Assembly: GCF_000372725.1 (NCBI RefSeq)
Contig: NW_005199280.1
Coordinates: 1 to 64,000, forward strand
Length of the DNA: 64,000 bases
Reading direction: 5' to 3'
From: Emiliania huxleyi CCMP1516
Lineage: Eukaryota; Haptophyta; Isochrysidales; Noelaerhabdaceae
Shown here: one piece after another, positions 1-9,634 of the stretch
How positions within the stretch are numbered: position 1 is the stretch's first letter
Layout: the number at the start of each line of letters is the position of its first letter
Made by a program: the position numbers and the translations under genes
The notes under the pieces: model-generated
Seen by the model: the letters and a program-made list of their open reading frames with translations, nothing else
The model's database searches: none
Told to the model about the DNA's origin: nothing

Positions 1-148
1 CGGCCCCCTCACCGGGGGGGCTTTGGGGGGTTCACTTTCCTCCCCTCGCCCTGGGGGGGGTGGCTTTTTGGGCCCCCCCCCCCCCCCCTCCTCTTCTCCC
101 TTTTCCCCCTTGCGCTTTCTGTCTCCGCTATCTGCCCACCCCGGCCCG

Positions 149-186
149 CCCCACCCCACCCCACCCCACCCCACCCCACCCCACCC
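149..186. repeat. CCCCA pentamer repeat
   Basis: About seven tandem CCCCA units form a simple repeat in a C-rich stretch. The unit is not a known telomere unit, and the array is short and internal. Confidence 0.85.
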
Positions 187-593
187 GTCCTCCCGCTCCC
201 CCCCCCCCCCCTCCCCCTTCCCATCGCTCCCCTTCCCGCGGGCCGCTCTCGCACTGAGAGGGCCGCGGGTGTTTGTTCAAGTGTTTGGTGTTCCGCGGGC
301 CATGGAGTTTGGGCACATTTCGCGATCAACCCGCGAGGATATTGTCCCTGTCTGAAGCGTCTGTCAGGGACTGGACTGAGATACTAATGCGTGTGGGAAC
401 CTGTGTATGTGCGAAGAGTTGCGGGGCGGCGCAGACACGCACACCTCTTGTCGTCGTCTTGATATATCTTCTCTCTGAGCAGAAAACACTTTGCCGTAGT
501 TCCTGATCGGTCTCGGTAGAAGAAAGCAAAGAGATATCGCCGTTGTCGATACAGCGGTCAGCGCTCCAGCCCTCCAAGCCTCATGCCCGCCGC

Positions 594-711
594 TCCACCG
601 TGTCGCTGCACAAGCAGCACTTCCCCACATTGCAGTGCTTGACGCAATACGAAGATGTCTGCGACCATCGACTCCACCGTGCGTCGCTGCACAAGCAGCA
701 CTCCCCGCCTT
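594..711. repeat. Two-copy imperfect tandem repeat
   Basis: A segment containing GTCGCTGCACAAGCAGCAC occurs twice about 83 bp apart, with similar flanks. No function is visible. Confidence 0.6.
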
Positions 712-2150
712 ACCAGCAGTGCAATCGCATCGCGCCCGCTCGGCCGATGCGCGCTCGTGTCCTCTTCTGATGCGCTGCTACGGTATAGATTTGGAGATGC
801 CATTGACAGCCACGACGAGATCGTCCGCTTCAACCTGGCGCCCGTGCCAGGTCAGCCTCTCCCACTCCTGCCACTAGACCACCCACAGCATAGCACGTGA
901 GAGGCAATCACCTTGGCTTTTGCTCATTCACCGCTCACGTTCGTCATCAGCAGCCAGACATCCTCTGACTGGCGATGCCCGCCCCTCGACCCCAGAGGCG
1001 CTGCACCACCATGTTGGCCGCCGCACCACCACGGTGGTAGTTGGCTATCATGTCTTGCTTCTCCTTCAAGAGAGCGTCGCGCGTTGGCTGCGCCAGCTGC
1101 AGCCGCTGCAGCCGCTGCAGCCGCCGCAGCATCACCAGCTCCAACCATTACACGCAGACGACAACGGTGGTCGCAGCGGCTCGCCTCAAGTCGCGGTGCT
1201 TGTCTCCGACAACTGGTGTGTGACGGACGATTACAAGTGCCGAGTGCCCGGCAAGTCGCGCTAGATGACAGCTATTCACTGTCACCCACATCTTCCTTCG
1301 GCCACTGGCAGTGCTACCACTGTATCGGCCGTTCTCAAAGGCGCCAAATGCAGCGCACATGATCTCGCGATAGGCAAGTCGCGGCGCTGGGCCCAGCGCG
1401 GCGGACGAGCAGGCGGGCCGCCGCTATCATGCCCCAAGCAGGCCGCCTCTGTCGGGAGATGCCGATGCATCGCGCACGCGTTGCCTGGTTGGATCGATTG
1501 TGCGCCCGCCCCGTCGAAGGAGGAGGTGCAGGAGACGTGGCGACTCTACCTGGAGCAGGCAGATGCTTAGAAAATAGGTAATAGGTAAGAAAATGGCACA
1601 CGACCGCACACGACCGGCTAGCCGTTCGTGCCACCAGAGGTAATGCAGCGCCAATCCTCGGCAGGCAAACGAGTCGTGCGCAAAGAGCGGCCCGTCGACT
1701 GGTCTCGCCGCCGCGATCCACTTTCTCCGCCGCTGCAAGAGAGTTACGCTGTTTGGCTTTGGTCTTCCGTCGCGTGGAGGTGGCGACGGGGATCTCCAGC
1801 AGACGATCGGGTCCGCGGCCCGGCGGTCGATCTGCGCCTTCTCAGCGGTGGAGGGGATGTGGGCGGTACGTGCGGACCGCGTGGTGCTGCGATGGCTTGA
1901 CGAGTGCGACTCCCAGCGTCGACTTTTTGACCCCACGGAGCCTCTGCTGCTCCGGGGGGGGCGGGGGGGGGGGTCTGCAGACCACCCGGCCGAACTTCAG
2001 AGTGGCGGTGGTCCTCAAATACCGCTCAAACGCCCACGATGTTGTGGAGGGGACATATGCTGATGATCCCGGCCCGATTGGGTCGCTCAGAAAGCTTCTG
2101 GGCGGTCGCTAAGGTTCGCTCCCCGCACACGGGCCCCGGAATAAGATACA

Positions 2151-2278
2151 TCATAGAGCTGCGCGTCTACCCCGGCGCCGCACACGGGATGGGTCACTTC
2201 GGGCCGCACCAGCACACCGAGCAGGGGGAGGGGGCGCTGCGAGCCCTCGAGGCGTGGTACGCAGCGCACCTGCCCTAG
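2151..2278 (+). pseudogene. C-terminal piece of a dienelactone-hydrolase-like alpha/beta hydrolase
   Basis: The last roughly 40 codons of an open frame read like the end of the dienelactone hydrolase family: a strand ending in VYPGAAHGM, which holds the catalytic-type histidine, then a helix ALRALEAWYAAHLP and a stop. Enzymes of this family have about 230-250 residues with a Cys or Ser nucleophile, an Asp and this His. The nucleophile and Asp segments were not found upstream, so this is either the last exon of a spliced gene whose other exons I cannot see, or a relic. The family call rests on one short motif region. Confidence 0.4.
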
Positions 2279-2712
2279 GCAGTAGGCTCTGCCTCGATGC
2301 GGATGTACGTGATCGACCTCTGTGATCCTGTTGTTGTACCAGGTTTACGTTCGAATGATTTATTTTTGTAGAGCCGCCGCCGCCTTGTGTGGTGGCCAGT
2401 GGTGGTGGTGGTGGTGGGTGGGTGGGGGGGGGTGGGTGGGGGGGGGGGGGGCACACATGGAAGTGGCCGCCCTCAAGTCTCTTCAAAATATTTTACATTT
2501 AGTTTGTTTAAAAGGGGCAGGTTAGGTGCTGTTGCTGTGGGGAATTCAGCCCCTGGAAGGACACCCGCGCCCTTTCGCAGGCGGTCGAAAGGCCCTTGCC
2601 AGGACCGTCTCGCATCGCACATCCATCGTGAGTGCCAGCCCCGCGCCCGCCACTGACCGCCGACACGCGCGTTCCCAACGCGTGACTCACCGCGAGTGTG
2701 TCCGTCAGGACA

Positions 2713-3504
2713 ATGATCTTCTCAAAGCTGATGCTGCTCGCCGTCGGCGCTGGCGTCGTCAACGCTCTGCCGATCCTCACCGTGCCCGACGCGCAGGAGG
2801 ACGGCCTGGTTGATCTCGACTCGCCGGCCTCCCAAGTCTCCATTCGCTTCCTAAACGGGGACAACTCAAAGGCGGTGCTTGTGAAGTACACTGACAACGG
2901 AGTCTTGAAGCAGCTTCACATCAACGCAAACAGTGATACGGCCAGCTACGCTGTGGATCCAACAAAGGAAATCACGATTCTGTCGGAGGATCCCCACTAC
3001 TACCGCGTGTGCACAGTGGCACCTGACACGCTCAAGGAGGACGATGCCGTGTCTACTGCGAGCCCGTGGGGCAACTCGTGCAAGGTCTCTCGCCCTGCTC
3101 CGTCTCCGTCTCCGGCTCCGGCTGCAGAGGACCTGCAGTTTCAACGCTGCTTCAACAGCCAGGAATGTCCTTGTGTCAAGCATCTTGATGGTCTCTGCCT
3201 TCTTTACGCCTTGTGTAACACGGCGCTCAACTATTGTGAGATTGGATCTGCCGTTCATAACTGCAACCAAGATTCCGATTGCCCAGGATCTCCTGTTACT
3301 TGTTACCAGGGGTTCTGCTACTACGGTGCGCAAAAAGCCAATGGTGCTTCTTGCTACTGGAATTACGAATGTGAAAGCACGTATTGCAATGACGGGCATG
3401 GCGGTGGCAAAGGGAAGTGTCAAGCTTTGGGAAATACTGGCGATGATTGCGCTTGGCACCAAGCTTGCAAGTCCTTCTCATGTCATGGTGGGAAATGCAC
3501 CTAG
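2713..3504 (+). CDS. Secreted cysteine-rich protein with Pro/Ser linker
   Basis: This 263-residue protein begins at the first ATG of the frame. An N-terminal hydrophobic stretch (IFSKLMLLAVGAGVVNALP) is a clear secretion signal. Residues from about 25 to 120 have few cysteines and include DGLVDLDSPASQVSI. A short Pro/Ser/Ala linker (PAPSPSPAPA) follows, and the C-terminal 130 residues carry more than 20 cysteines in repeated C-x5-C / CxxGxC patterns reminiscent of disulphide-rich extracellular modules such as Dickkopf-like or EGF-like knots. The likely site is the cell surface or outside the cell. I do not recognise the exact family. The frame is uninterrupted and its codon use matches its neighbours. 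Downstream lies a dispersed repeat. Confidence 0.7.
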   Translation: MIFSKLMLLAVGAGVVNALPILTVPDAQEDGLVDLDSPASQVSIRFLNGDNSKAVLVKYTDNGVLKQLHINANSDTASYAVDPTKEITILSEDPHYYRVCTVAPDTLKEDDAVSTASPWGNSCKVSRPAPSPSPAPAAEDLQFQRCFNSQECPCVKHLDGLCLLYALCNTALNYCEIGSAVHNCNQDSDCPGSPVTCYQGFCYYGAQKANGASCYWNYECESTYCNDGHGGGKGKCQALGNTGDDCAWHQACKSFSCHGGKCT

Positions 3505-3544
3505 TTTGCAGGTTGCTCACCCACGGCACCGGGCCGGTGCTTGC

Positions 3545-3660
3545 ACTTTGAATGCCGTGGGGCTCCTGCCCGTGTCCCGGGCGTGGAGATGCGAGGGTCG
3601 CCCCCCCCCCCCCCCGCCCCCCACTTTGTGTGTGTGGAGACGTTTACCTTACTTGGCGGG
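3545..3660 (+). repeat. Dispersed repeat (TGTGTGTGGAGA type), copy 1
   Basis: The stretch from GTGGGGCTCCTG to GTGTGTGTGGAGACGTTTAC also occurs at about 6785-6895. Its GTGTGGAGACG-type end recurs inverted near 60650-60690. Here it directly follows the Cys-rich gene and runs into a poly-G segment resembling part of the repeat at 52337 and 63428. Confidence 0.6.
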
Positions 3661-3907
3661 GCGTGGGGGCCCTAAAGGGTACCCATGCAGGGGGGGGGGG
3701 GGCCCCTGGGCCCCAAGCCCGGGCCCAATTTGCGGGAATTTTTCTTTTGCGTTTTGGGGCCCCCCGGGACCCAACCCGAAGGGGCTGTGAGCTCACGTCC
3801 GTGTTGTCGTAGTACGCTTTACGAGACTGATACTGTACGAGAGCTAAACTGGGTGCGGACCCAGTCTAGCAAGACACTCCTACGGAGTAGTAGACGGCGC
3901 AGGCATT

Positions 3908-4303
3908 TTAATCACCCATCTGCTCCTGCAAGGCATCAATCACGTCACCATCTTCCATCCCGCACTCCTCGGGCGTCTCGCTTCCCAGGGATGGGACACG
4001 CTCGCCGTTGAACACGAGTCGGAGGCCTTGGGGGTTGACGCCTTGGCGCTGACCGATCGCATTCTTGATCTTTGACAGGTGCGTGTTCTTCTTGATCTTG
4101 AAGAAGACCTCCTCGCCACTCGCGTGTACAACCTTGACGTTGATGCTGAGGGAGTCGCCCGCCTTGAGAGACTCGACGAGAGCGGCGGCGAAAGCCGCGG
4201 CGTCCGCGACCTTGCCGTCGCGCACAGCCGCCGCGGTGATGCGCTCCACGTCCGACTCGAGAAGGCGCTTCAGGCGCTGTGCATTCCACTCACCGCCGGC
4301 CAT
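3908..4303 (-). CDS. SUMO-like ubiquitin-fold protein lacking a C-terminal di-glycine
   Basis: The 131-residue product starts at the ATG in MAGGEWNAQRL. Residues about 55-131 match the SUMO/ubiquitin fold: INVKVVHASGEEVFFKIKKN, then LSKIKNAIGQRQGVNPQGLR, the strand RLVFNGERV and the typical SUMO ending MEDGDVIDALQEQ. SUMO proteins are made with a Gly-Gly that is exposed for conjugation, but here the frame ends Gly-Asp-stop. As read it could not be conjugated, unless a 3' exon supplies the glycines; I saw no good acceptor downstream. The first 50 residues are a helical extension not usual in SUMO. Upstream lies a repeat cassette ending in the AATTCTT motif, which may act as its promoter. Confidence 0.75.
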   Translation of the reverse strand: MAGGEWNAQRLKRLLESDVERITAAAVRDGKVADAAAFAAALVESLKAGDSLSINVKVVHASGEEVFFKIKKNTHLSKIKNAIGQRQGVNPQGLRLVFNGERVPSLGSETPEECGMEDGDVIDALQEQMGD

Positions 4304-4371
4304 GCTGCTCTCCAGCGGCAAGCCGAGCGCCGCCCTTCCTTCCGGTGATGGCGGCGCTTCCGTCCGGGCGA

Positions 4372-4712
4372 GACGTTCGTTAGTGCCAGTGCGCGCCAGA
4401 GCGCAGAGGCCAGTAAAGAATTCTTAAGATACAAGCCTCTCTCACAGCACACTGGCACAGTAAAGAATTCTTAAGATACAAGCCTCTCTCACAGCACACT
4501 GGCACGACAAGGGCGCAGACTGGCGCGGACTGGCACACACACAGGCTCACCACCGGAGCCGCCTAAGCGACTCAGTAAAGAAAGAGGTAGAATTTTACAA
4601 CGAAACTCCCTCGCACGACACTTAGGCACGGGACTGGCGCGCACTGGCACTAACACAGGTACACCACGGGAGCCGCCCAAGCGACTCCCGCGAGGACGGC
4701 GAGGCACTTAGC
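4372..4712 (-). repeat. Nested copies of the DUF4347-gene tail cassette upstream of the SUMO-like gene
   Basis: Read on the minus strand this contains, in order, the end of the DUF4347-like coding region (GVHGAK...GVA-type codons, then GAGTCGCTTNGGCGGCTCC), its flank with CCAGTGCGCGCCAGTCCCGT, a GTAAAATTCT motif, a second partial copy of the variant found after the gene at 46144-47823, and two tandem copies of TGTGCTGTGAGAGAGGCTTG followed by AAGAATTCTTT. It lies just upstream of the SUMO-like start, in the same orientation. Confidence 0.8.
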
Positions 4713-5333
4713 TCCGTGCACTCCCAGAAAGTCGAACAGACAACCCAAGGAGGCACTCCTGCGCCCGCTCCCTCCCGCTCTTGGCGCCCATCCCGCCCTC
4801 CGCCCTCGCCCTCCGCCCTTGCCCTGGCTGGCCTGGGTGGCATCTCCGCATCATCACGCGCCAAGTGGGAGGGAGGTGGACGGGGCCCTGAGCCGACCTA
4901 GCCCCAGACGGAATGGGGCGCCCAACACGTGCCGGATTACTGTGCCTTCCCCGGGCACAGCCTTTCGGTTCGTGAAGGGTCGGCGCGTGTCGTGACCCTC
5001 TGGAACACCCATACCCCCGCACCATCTCTCCGCCGCTTGGTTCTACAACCTTTACCACCACCGGGAGCGGCCAGGGCTTCATAGACTCGGTCGAGAGACC
5101 CCAGATTGGCACTCATGCCTCTCTGGACAGGGTGACCCGCCACAAGGACCCCAGGAATTGCGACTCGCCGCTTTCCTCCACTGTGATTTTGTGTGAGCTG
5201 GCCGACTGCACGCTAAAGGCTACACGCTCGCACACCACTTGCAGAGCGGCTCTCCCGGGTGCTCAGCCCACGGCGGAGGCACGCCATGGTCCCACACCCA
5301 CTGGTGTCCATCTCAGAGACCGCAGGAGGTCAT
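4713..5333. other. No supported gene
   Basis: GC-rich DNA with overlapping short frames only. The segment could hold decayed upstream parts of the LINE that follows, but none of the earlier reverse-transcriptase motifs is recognisable. Confidence 0.4.
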
Positions 5334-5800
5334 GAGGGTCGATGGGAGTGCCAACCCCACAATGCCTAAAAACCCAGCCCAGTATGCTGACGATACCGGC
5401 CTCCCCTTCTGCTCACGCGCTGACTTGGAGCAACAAACGCCGCTCCTCATGACGCACTTTGCGGATTGGGGCATGGAGATACATGCCGGCGTGCTCGATC
5501 CCATGGTCCACTCTGGACTACTCGACTTCACCGCTCTGCCGCCGATCAAGAAGTCGAAATCTGAGGTGCTGTTTTGTTCAAAGCCGCACCACATCTACTC
5601 AGATCCGACCTCGTTCGACGGCACCGACCTTTCCCCGATCATGCTGCCAAACAACGGCTTCATGGAGGTGGTAGATCGCTTCCCGTACCTCGGCGACATC
5701 GTCTCGCGCGACGGCGACGACGCAGCAGCGGTCGACGCCCGCGTCGAGTCGGGTGGCAAGGCATTTGGCGCCATGCGCGGCTGCGCCCCGATAAAATTCT
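5334..5800 (+). mobile_element. LINE (non-LTR retrotransposon) reverse-transcriptase fragment
   Basis: One open frame carries the catalytic core motif AQYADDTGL (YADD box), then the motif that follows it in non-LTR reverse transcriptases (KSEVLFCSK) and the typical block RFPYLGDIVSRDG...RVESGGKAFGAMR. The finger and upstream palm motifs, the endonuclease and any ORF1 are missing, so about 150 residues remain of an enzyme that is normally over 800 residues. It ends abruptly after KAFGAMRG. The next bases hold the AAAATTCTTT motif and then the start of the RanBP2-finger gene, so the LINE remnant abuts that gene's promoter region. Confidence 0.75.
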
Positions 5801-5802
5801 TT
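5792..5802 (+). promoter_or_regulatory. AAAATTCTTT start-proximal motif, RanBP2-finger gene
   Basis: TAAAATTCTTT lies 25 nt before the ATG at 5828. The same motif lies just before many other start codons in the window (see the dedicated finding). A role as initiator or 5' untranslated element is inferred from position only. Confidence 0.45.
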
Positions 5803-5827
5803 CCGGCCGCTGCTCCGGTGTGCACAC

Positions 5828-7417
5828 ATGGACTACTACGCCGGCGGCGGCCCCCACTGGCGGCAGCAGGATCGCCGCCCCGCCTACCGCCGCGCGAGTG
5901 CCCGCGGCGGCCACTACAGCGAGGCGCGGGGTGGACAGGTGGGCTGGTACGGGCAGGGGACCGGCCACGGAGGCTGGTATTATGGCAACGCTCCTGGAGG
6001 TGGATGGGGCAACCTCAGTGCTGGTGACGGCTCGGGCTCCTTCTACACCGGTGGAGGCGGCTACGGCGGCGCCACCGACCAGGCTACGGGCTGGGGCGGC
6101 GGCGGAGGGGGGCAGCATTGCCGCAGGGCGGCCAATGAGCAGGAGTATTGGACGTGTGCAGGCTGCTCGACCAAGAACTGGACGTCGCGGGAGAGCTGCC
6201 GCAAGTGCTCGCGGCCGAGACAACGCTGCGCCGCGCCGCCGCACTCTCCCACCCGCCCTCCGCCGCAGCCACCGCGCGAGCCACCGCAGCCATCGCATGA
6301 GCCGCCCCTCGCGACCGCCAGCTCTGGCGCGGGCTGGTTCGACGACGGCCCTTCGTGGCCCTCCTCGGCCTCCTCCGAGTCCCGGAAGCGGCCGCAGGCC
6401 ACGACCGGCGGGCCCGGCGCCAGCGCCACCGCTGCGTCAGCTCCGGTGTCGGACCTGCGCAGCAAGCTGGCAAAGACCAGGCACATCCTGAGCGATGCGA
6501 CACGATGTCTACTCGAGGGCAGCAGGCCGGGCAGCGCGGCGGCGGGCGCGTCCGCCCAGGGAAGCTCCTCCGTATTTTCTCGCTTGGGGGTCAGAGAGCG
6601 TGCGGCCCGATCCGCGAGCGGTTCAGTGCGCAGTCCCGAGAAGATTGGGGGTCAGAGCGAGGCGGCGCCTGTGGCAGTCGAGGCGACGGGGCATGCGAGC
6701 GACGTTGACCGGGCGCCCGCTGCATACACACACACACACACACGCCGCGCGCGCCGCACACCCACGCACACTGGGCCTGACACATTTATTACCGTGGGGC
6801 TCCTGTCTTTGGACGTGGAGTCGTGAGGGATCGCCCGGCCTCTGCTCCACGCCTCGTGTGTGTGGAGAAGTTTACCCCTAATCTTGCCTTGCCTTGACCA
6901 GGCGCAAGGCGATGCGGTGGCAGCGTGTGCGCAGGCGCGGGCGACAGCGCCAGAAGAGGCGGCGGAGGCGGCGGAGGCGGCGGAGGCGGCGGAGGCGGCG
7001 GAGGCGGCAGACTCGCAGGCGGAGGAGGCGCAGGCGGAGGAGGGGGCGGAGGCGGAGGCGGCGGCGGACTCGGTGGCGGCGGCGGCGGCGCTGATGGCTG
7101 CAGACCCAGACGGGATGGAAGAAGCCGCCCTGCGAGCGCTGCTGCGGCGCGTCCAGCCGCTCCTGAGGGAGGCTGTGGCGGCGCGGCGGCCGCAGGCATC
7201 CGAGGGGGGCGGGCGGAAGACGCCGGGCCTCGCCAGAGGCGGCAGGACGAAGGCATCGCCACAGAGGGCGCCAGCCGCGGAGGCGGCGCTGCAGCAGTCG
7301 CCGGCAGCGGTGGAGCGCAGTCGGGCCGCGAAGCGGTGGCAGTCTGGCGACGAGGCGGGAGGGAAGGGGCGAGGCGACGAGACGGGCGGCGAAGAGTCGG
7401 ACGACGCGATGGGATAG
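5828..7417 (+). CDS. Gly-rich RanBP2-type zinc-finger protein, probably two exons
   Basis: The first exon starts at ATG 5828 (MDYYAGGGPHWRQQDRR). Residues about 1-95 are rich in Gly, Tyr, Trp and Arg, like RGG-type RNA-binding regions. A RanBP2 zinc finger follows at about 104-130 (WTCAGCSTKNWTSRESCRKC, spacing C-x2-C-x10-C-x2-C), a finger known to bind single-stranded RNA or ubiquitin. Pro/Ser-rich and charged segments come next. The unspliced frame runs through a CA repeat and stops at 6826. A polypyrimidine tract and CAG at 6900 open a second frame, 6901-7417, rich in Ala and Glu and ending in an acidic tail (GDETGGEESDDAMG). I infer it is the second exon; the donor was not fixed. An RNA-binding role is likely. 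Confidence 0.6.
6722..6744. repeat. CA dinucleotide repeat
   Basis: About eleven CA units inside the probable intron of the RanBP2-finger gene. Confidence 0.8.
6785..6895 (+). repeat. Dispersed repeat (TGTGTGTGGAGA type), copy 2
   Basis: Similar along about 100 bp to 3545-3660: GTGGGGCTCCTG, GGACGTGGAG, then GTGTGTGTGGAGAAGTTTAC. It ends in a pyrimidine-rich tract followed by CAG at 6898-6900, a good splice acceptor, so this copy probably forms most of an intron. Confidence 0.6.
6955..7085. repeat. GGCGGAGGC minisatellite inside coding sequence
   Basis: Tandem 9- and 12-bp GGCGGA units encode an Ala/Glu run (AEAAEAAEAAEAAEAA) in the second exon of the RanBP2-finger gene. Confidence 0.8.
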
Positions 7418-7485
7418 GGGGTTAGCTGAGCGTTTTTGCTCAAACATCGAGTGAGGTGTGTGGTGATCGCGGGTCGTTCTCGTTG

Positions 7486-7663
7486 CTCGTTCTCTCGAGT
7501 AGAAAAAAAGTAATATATCTTTACTTCCAACACCCGGACGTTCCCAGGGTGATGGAAGGTTCGACGCACCCCCGGACTGGGCAGAGAAATCCCAGGGCAC
7601 GCTCCTGGGCACTCCACCCCGCCCCCACTTGCCCTGACGACTACACTCGTTCTCTCGAGTAGA
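7486..7663. repeat. 18-bp perfect direct repeat pair
   Basis: CTCGTTCTCTCGAGTAGA occurs at 7486-7503 and 7646-7663, 160 bp apart, in the gap between two genes. The spacer has no coding signal. It could be a target-site-like duplication around a short insertion, or a simple tandem duplication. Confidence 0.6.
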
Positions 7664-7852
7664 GGAAAGACATCAACATAGAGATATTAAGAGCTGATGT
7701 GGTTACACCTTGTCCGTACCGAATACCGTGCGTACTGAGGCAAGAACTGTCTGTACTCCCTGACGCCCCCCAAGCCCCATCGCAAGCAGGTCATGCAGTA
7801 CCCTGCGTACCAGAGACGAGAGAGAGTAGTAATAGACGGCTGCTGTGGAGGC

Positions 7853-8830
7853 TCAACGCTCACCAAGCGGCAGTGCCCTGCCTTCCACGCCCTCGCCCAA
7901 CGCCGAGTCGCGCCGAGGCGAGCCAGAGAGGGTGGCGTAGCGGACGATTCCAAAGGCGACGGCGGTGAGGGAAAAGATGGTGCCCAAAGTATAGCGAATC
8001 ATTTCGTTTTTGGAGGCCTGGGGAGGGTCAAGAGCCTCTCGTTGAGGACGCTCCGAGACTGTCTCCGCCAAATATCACGGGCGACCTCACCTCGATCTTT
8101 GTGTACAGCCGGCCGATATCGAGCTCCAGCTTCGCCTCTTTGGCGGAGAAGGTATTTTGCGCCTGTTTTCAGGAATGCGCGACTGCTCTGAGATCGATGG
8201 CAGCAGGAGGATCCACAACGTCCAGAGAAGGTGAGGTCTTACCTTGCGGAGGTCCTCGCGAATCTTGCCGTCCACGAGTGAGAGCTCCACCTACGGGGCG
8301 CTGAGCGGTGCAACATTAGATCTCGCGTACGGGCCGTTTGCCTGCCTCCCCTACCGACGCTTGACCCCCCCCCGCCCCGGGCCGATTGCTCCGCCTTGTA
8401 TTGCGACGTGAGCCGCTCGATCTCGTGCTTGCTCTCGCCTGTTCACATCAAAGGTGTGACGAACTTCGTCCTTCCAGACAGCCACCCGATCGCGCTTGTT
8501 CGCCGCGTAGACGGTCGCCGAGCGCGAAGCCCTTCTCCGTCACCTCCTTAACCTGCGCAGTCGTCTTGGCATCAGCGTTCTCTTGCCGCGCCCGGAATCT
8601 CTTGATGTCATCCCTCATCCGCCTACGCCGCCTCTGATCCGTCAGGCCCATCGTACAAGCCGCGTGGCGTGTCACACAAAGGGTTTGCTCCTGAGCTCAA
8701 GCTCGATGAAGTTCTTGAAGCGCTCACGCGCCGCCTCCTCCTCAATCCGCCGCGCCTCGCCCGACGCGCTGAGCGCGTCCAGAACGAACTGTGTCACGCA
8801 CTCGCTCTGCTCGGCAGGCATGCCGGCCGC
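7853..8830 (-). CDS. Mitochondrial calcium uniporter regulator / CCDC90-like (DUF1640) protein, several small exons
   Basis: Spliced on the minus strand, the exons join into a typical MCUR1/CCDC90 C-terminal half. Exon 8355?-8438 gives a coiled coil (SKHEIERLTSQYKAEQ). Exon 8243-8290 gives VELSLVDGKIREDLRK. Exon 8091-8162 gives AQNTFSAKEAKLELDIGRLY TKIE. The last exon, 8017-7853, gives ASKNEMIRYTLGTIFSLTAV, a membrane helix. Joints at 8242/8163 and 8090/8018 are GT-AG and phase 0. An upstream exon beginning at 8830 (MPAEQSECVTQFVLDALSAS) fits the family's N-terminal helix. The joints between 8355 and 8680 pass a nine-G run and are not resolved, and the true start was not found. Known members sit in the inner mitochondrial membrane with a coiled coil and a C-terminal membrane segment. 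Confidence 0.65.
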
Positions 8831-9483
8831 CTGAGAGGGCGGCGAGGAGGCTCGAGAGGCGCGTGTGCGGGCTCGGTTGCGCTGACGTTTACTCCTGTAG
8901 CTGCCGAGCCAGCGCAAGCGAGTCAAATGGAAAATTGGAGCGGCGCAGCGGGTCGATGGTTGAACCAGAGGTGGCGGCGGCGGCAGTTGTTTGCGCGGAG
9001 GAGGTGCTGCAGAATCGGAGCATGGGCATGGGCCCACGGGGGCCTCGGCCGCGACACACATTCGCGAACATATTTGTCGCTCGCGCTGCGGAACGTAAAA
9101 ACCACCCTGCTGGGCGTGAGGTTGATGACCGACCCGTGATTCACGCAACACCGAATACGAAGACACGAGCCGCCACAGACTGCACTCGTCCGGGGAGCCT
9201 GGCTGGCTTGTTTTTTTTTGGATGAGTTGACAGTGCGCTTACTGCTACTAGGCTGACGGGTCGGCTCTCGAAGGCATCATTGAGCAGCGCATGTACATCT
9301 GCGACGGGGCGAAGGACGGCCGCCGCAGGTCCAGGTGTTGCTGCGCCAGTGTGCCCTCTGCAGTGTGCCCTCTCCTTCCCCCACACAGAGAGAGGTTCTC
9401 ATCAATCACGCCTCCTCTGCTAGGTGCTACAACGAGCTCAAGCACAGCCGGAGCGGGCGGTCGCCCACCCGCCTGAGGCTGAC
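8831..9483. other. Gene-poor stretch
   Basis: No recognisable coding region. It probably contains the 5' end of the minus-strand CCDC90-like gene, because a splice acceptor at 8831-8832 implies more exons at higher coordinates. Confidence 0.35.
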
Positions 9484-9525
9484 CTACGTGCTCCAGGGCG
9501 CGTGAGGAGCAGCGCGATCCTCACG

Positions 9526-9600
9526 AAGCGCAATGCACATGTGTTCTTGCATCTTGGTCGCGGCCTTCAATGATGAATGAGCGCGCGCCTGCCAAGGGAG
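9526..9600 (+). repeat. Repeat shared with the Kelch gene 3' flank
   Basis: GCGCAATGCACATGTGTTCT and TGATGAATGAGCGCGC recur, slightly diverged, at 11427-11490 directly after the Kelch gene stop. The same sequence therefore brackets the Kelch gene and the repeat-ORF copy between the two sites. Confidence 0.7.
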
Positions 9601-9634
9601 GGATGGGAGACGGAGAAACGGCACGCCGCCACCA

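Larger units (their letters stand above)
1..2030. other. Low-complexity region without a supported gene
   Basis: The first 2 kb is GC-rich with C-rich runs. Several short open frames exist on both strands, but none resembles a known family or shows a credible start, and they overlap one another in the way GC-rich noncoding DNA does. It may hold the upstream exons of the hydrolase fragment that follows, but I cannot place them. Confidence 0.5.

Noticed and set aside
149-186. CCCCA repeat as a telomere
   Set aside because: Short, internal, not a known telomere unit, and the region continues as ordinary sequence.
6901-7094. Arg-rich ORF (RRRRRRRR) in the GGCGGA minisatellite
   Set aside because: Out-of-frame reading of a simple repeat that is better explained by the Ala/Glu frame.
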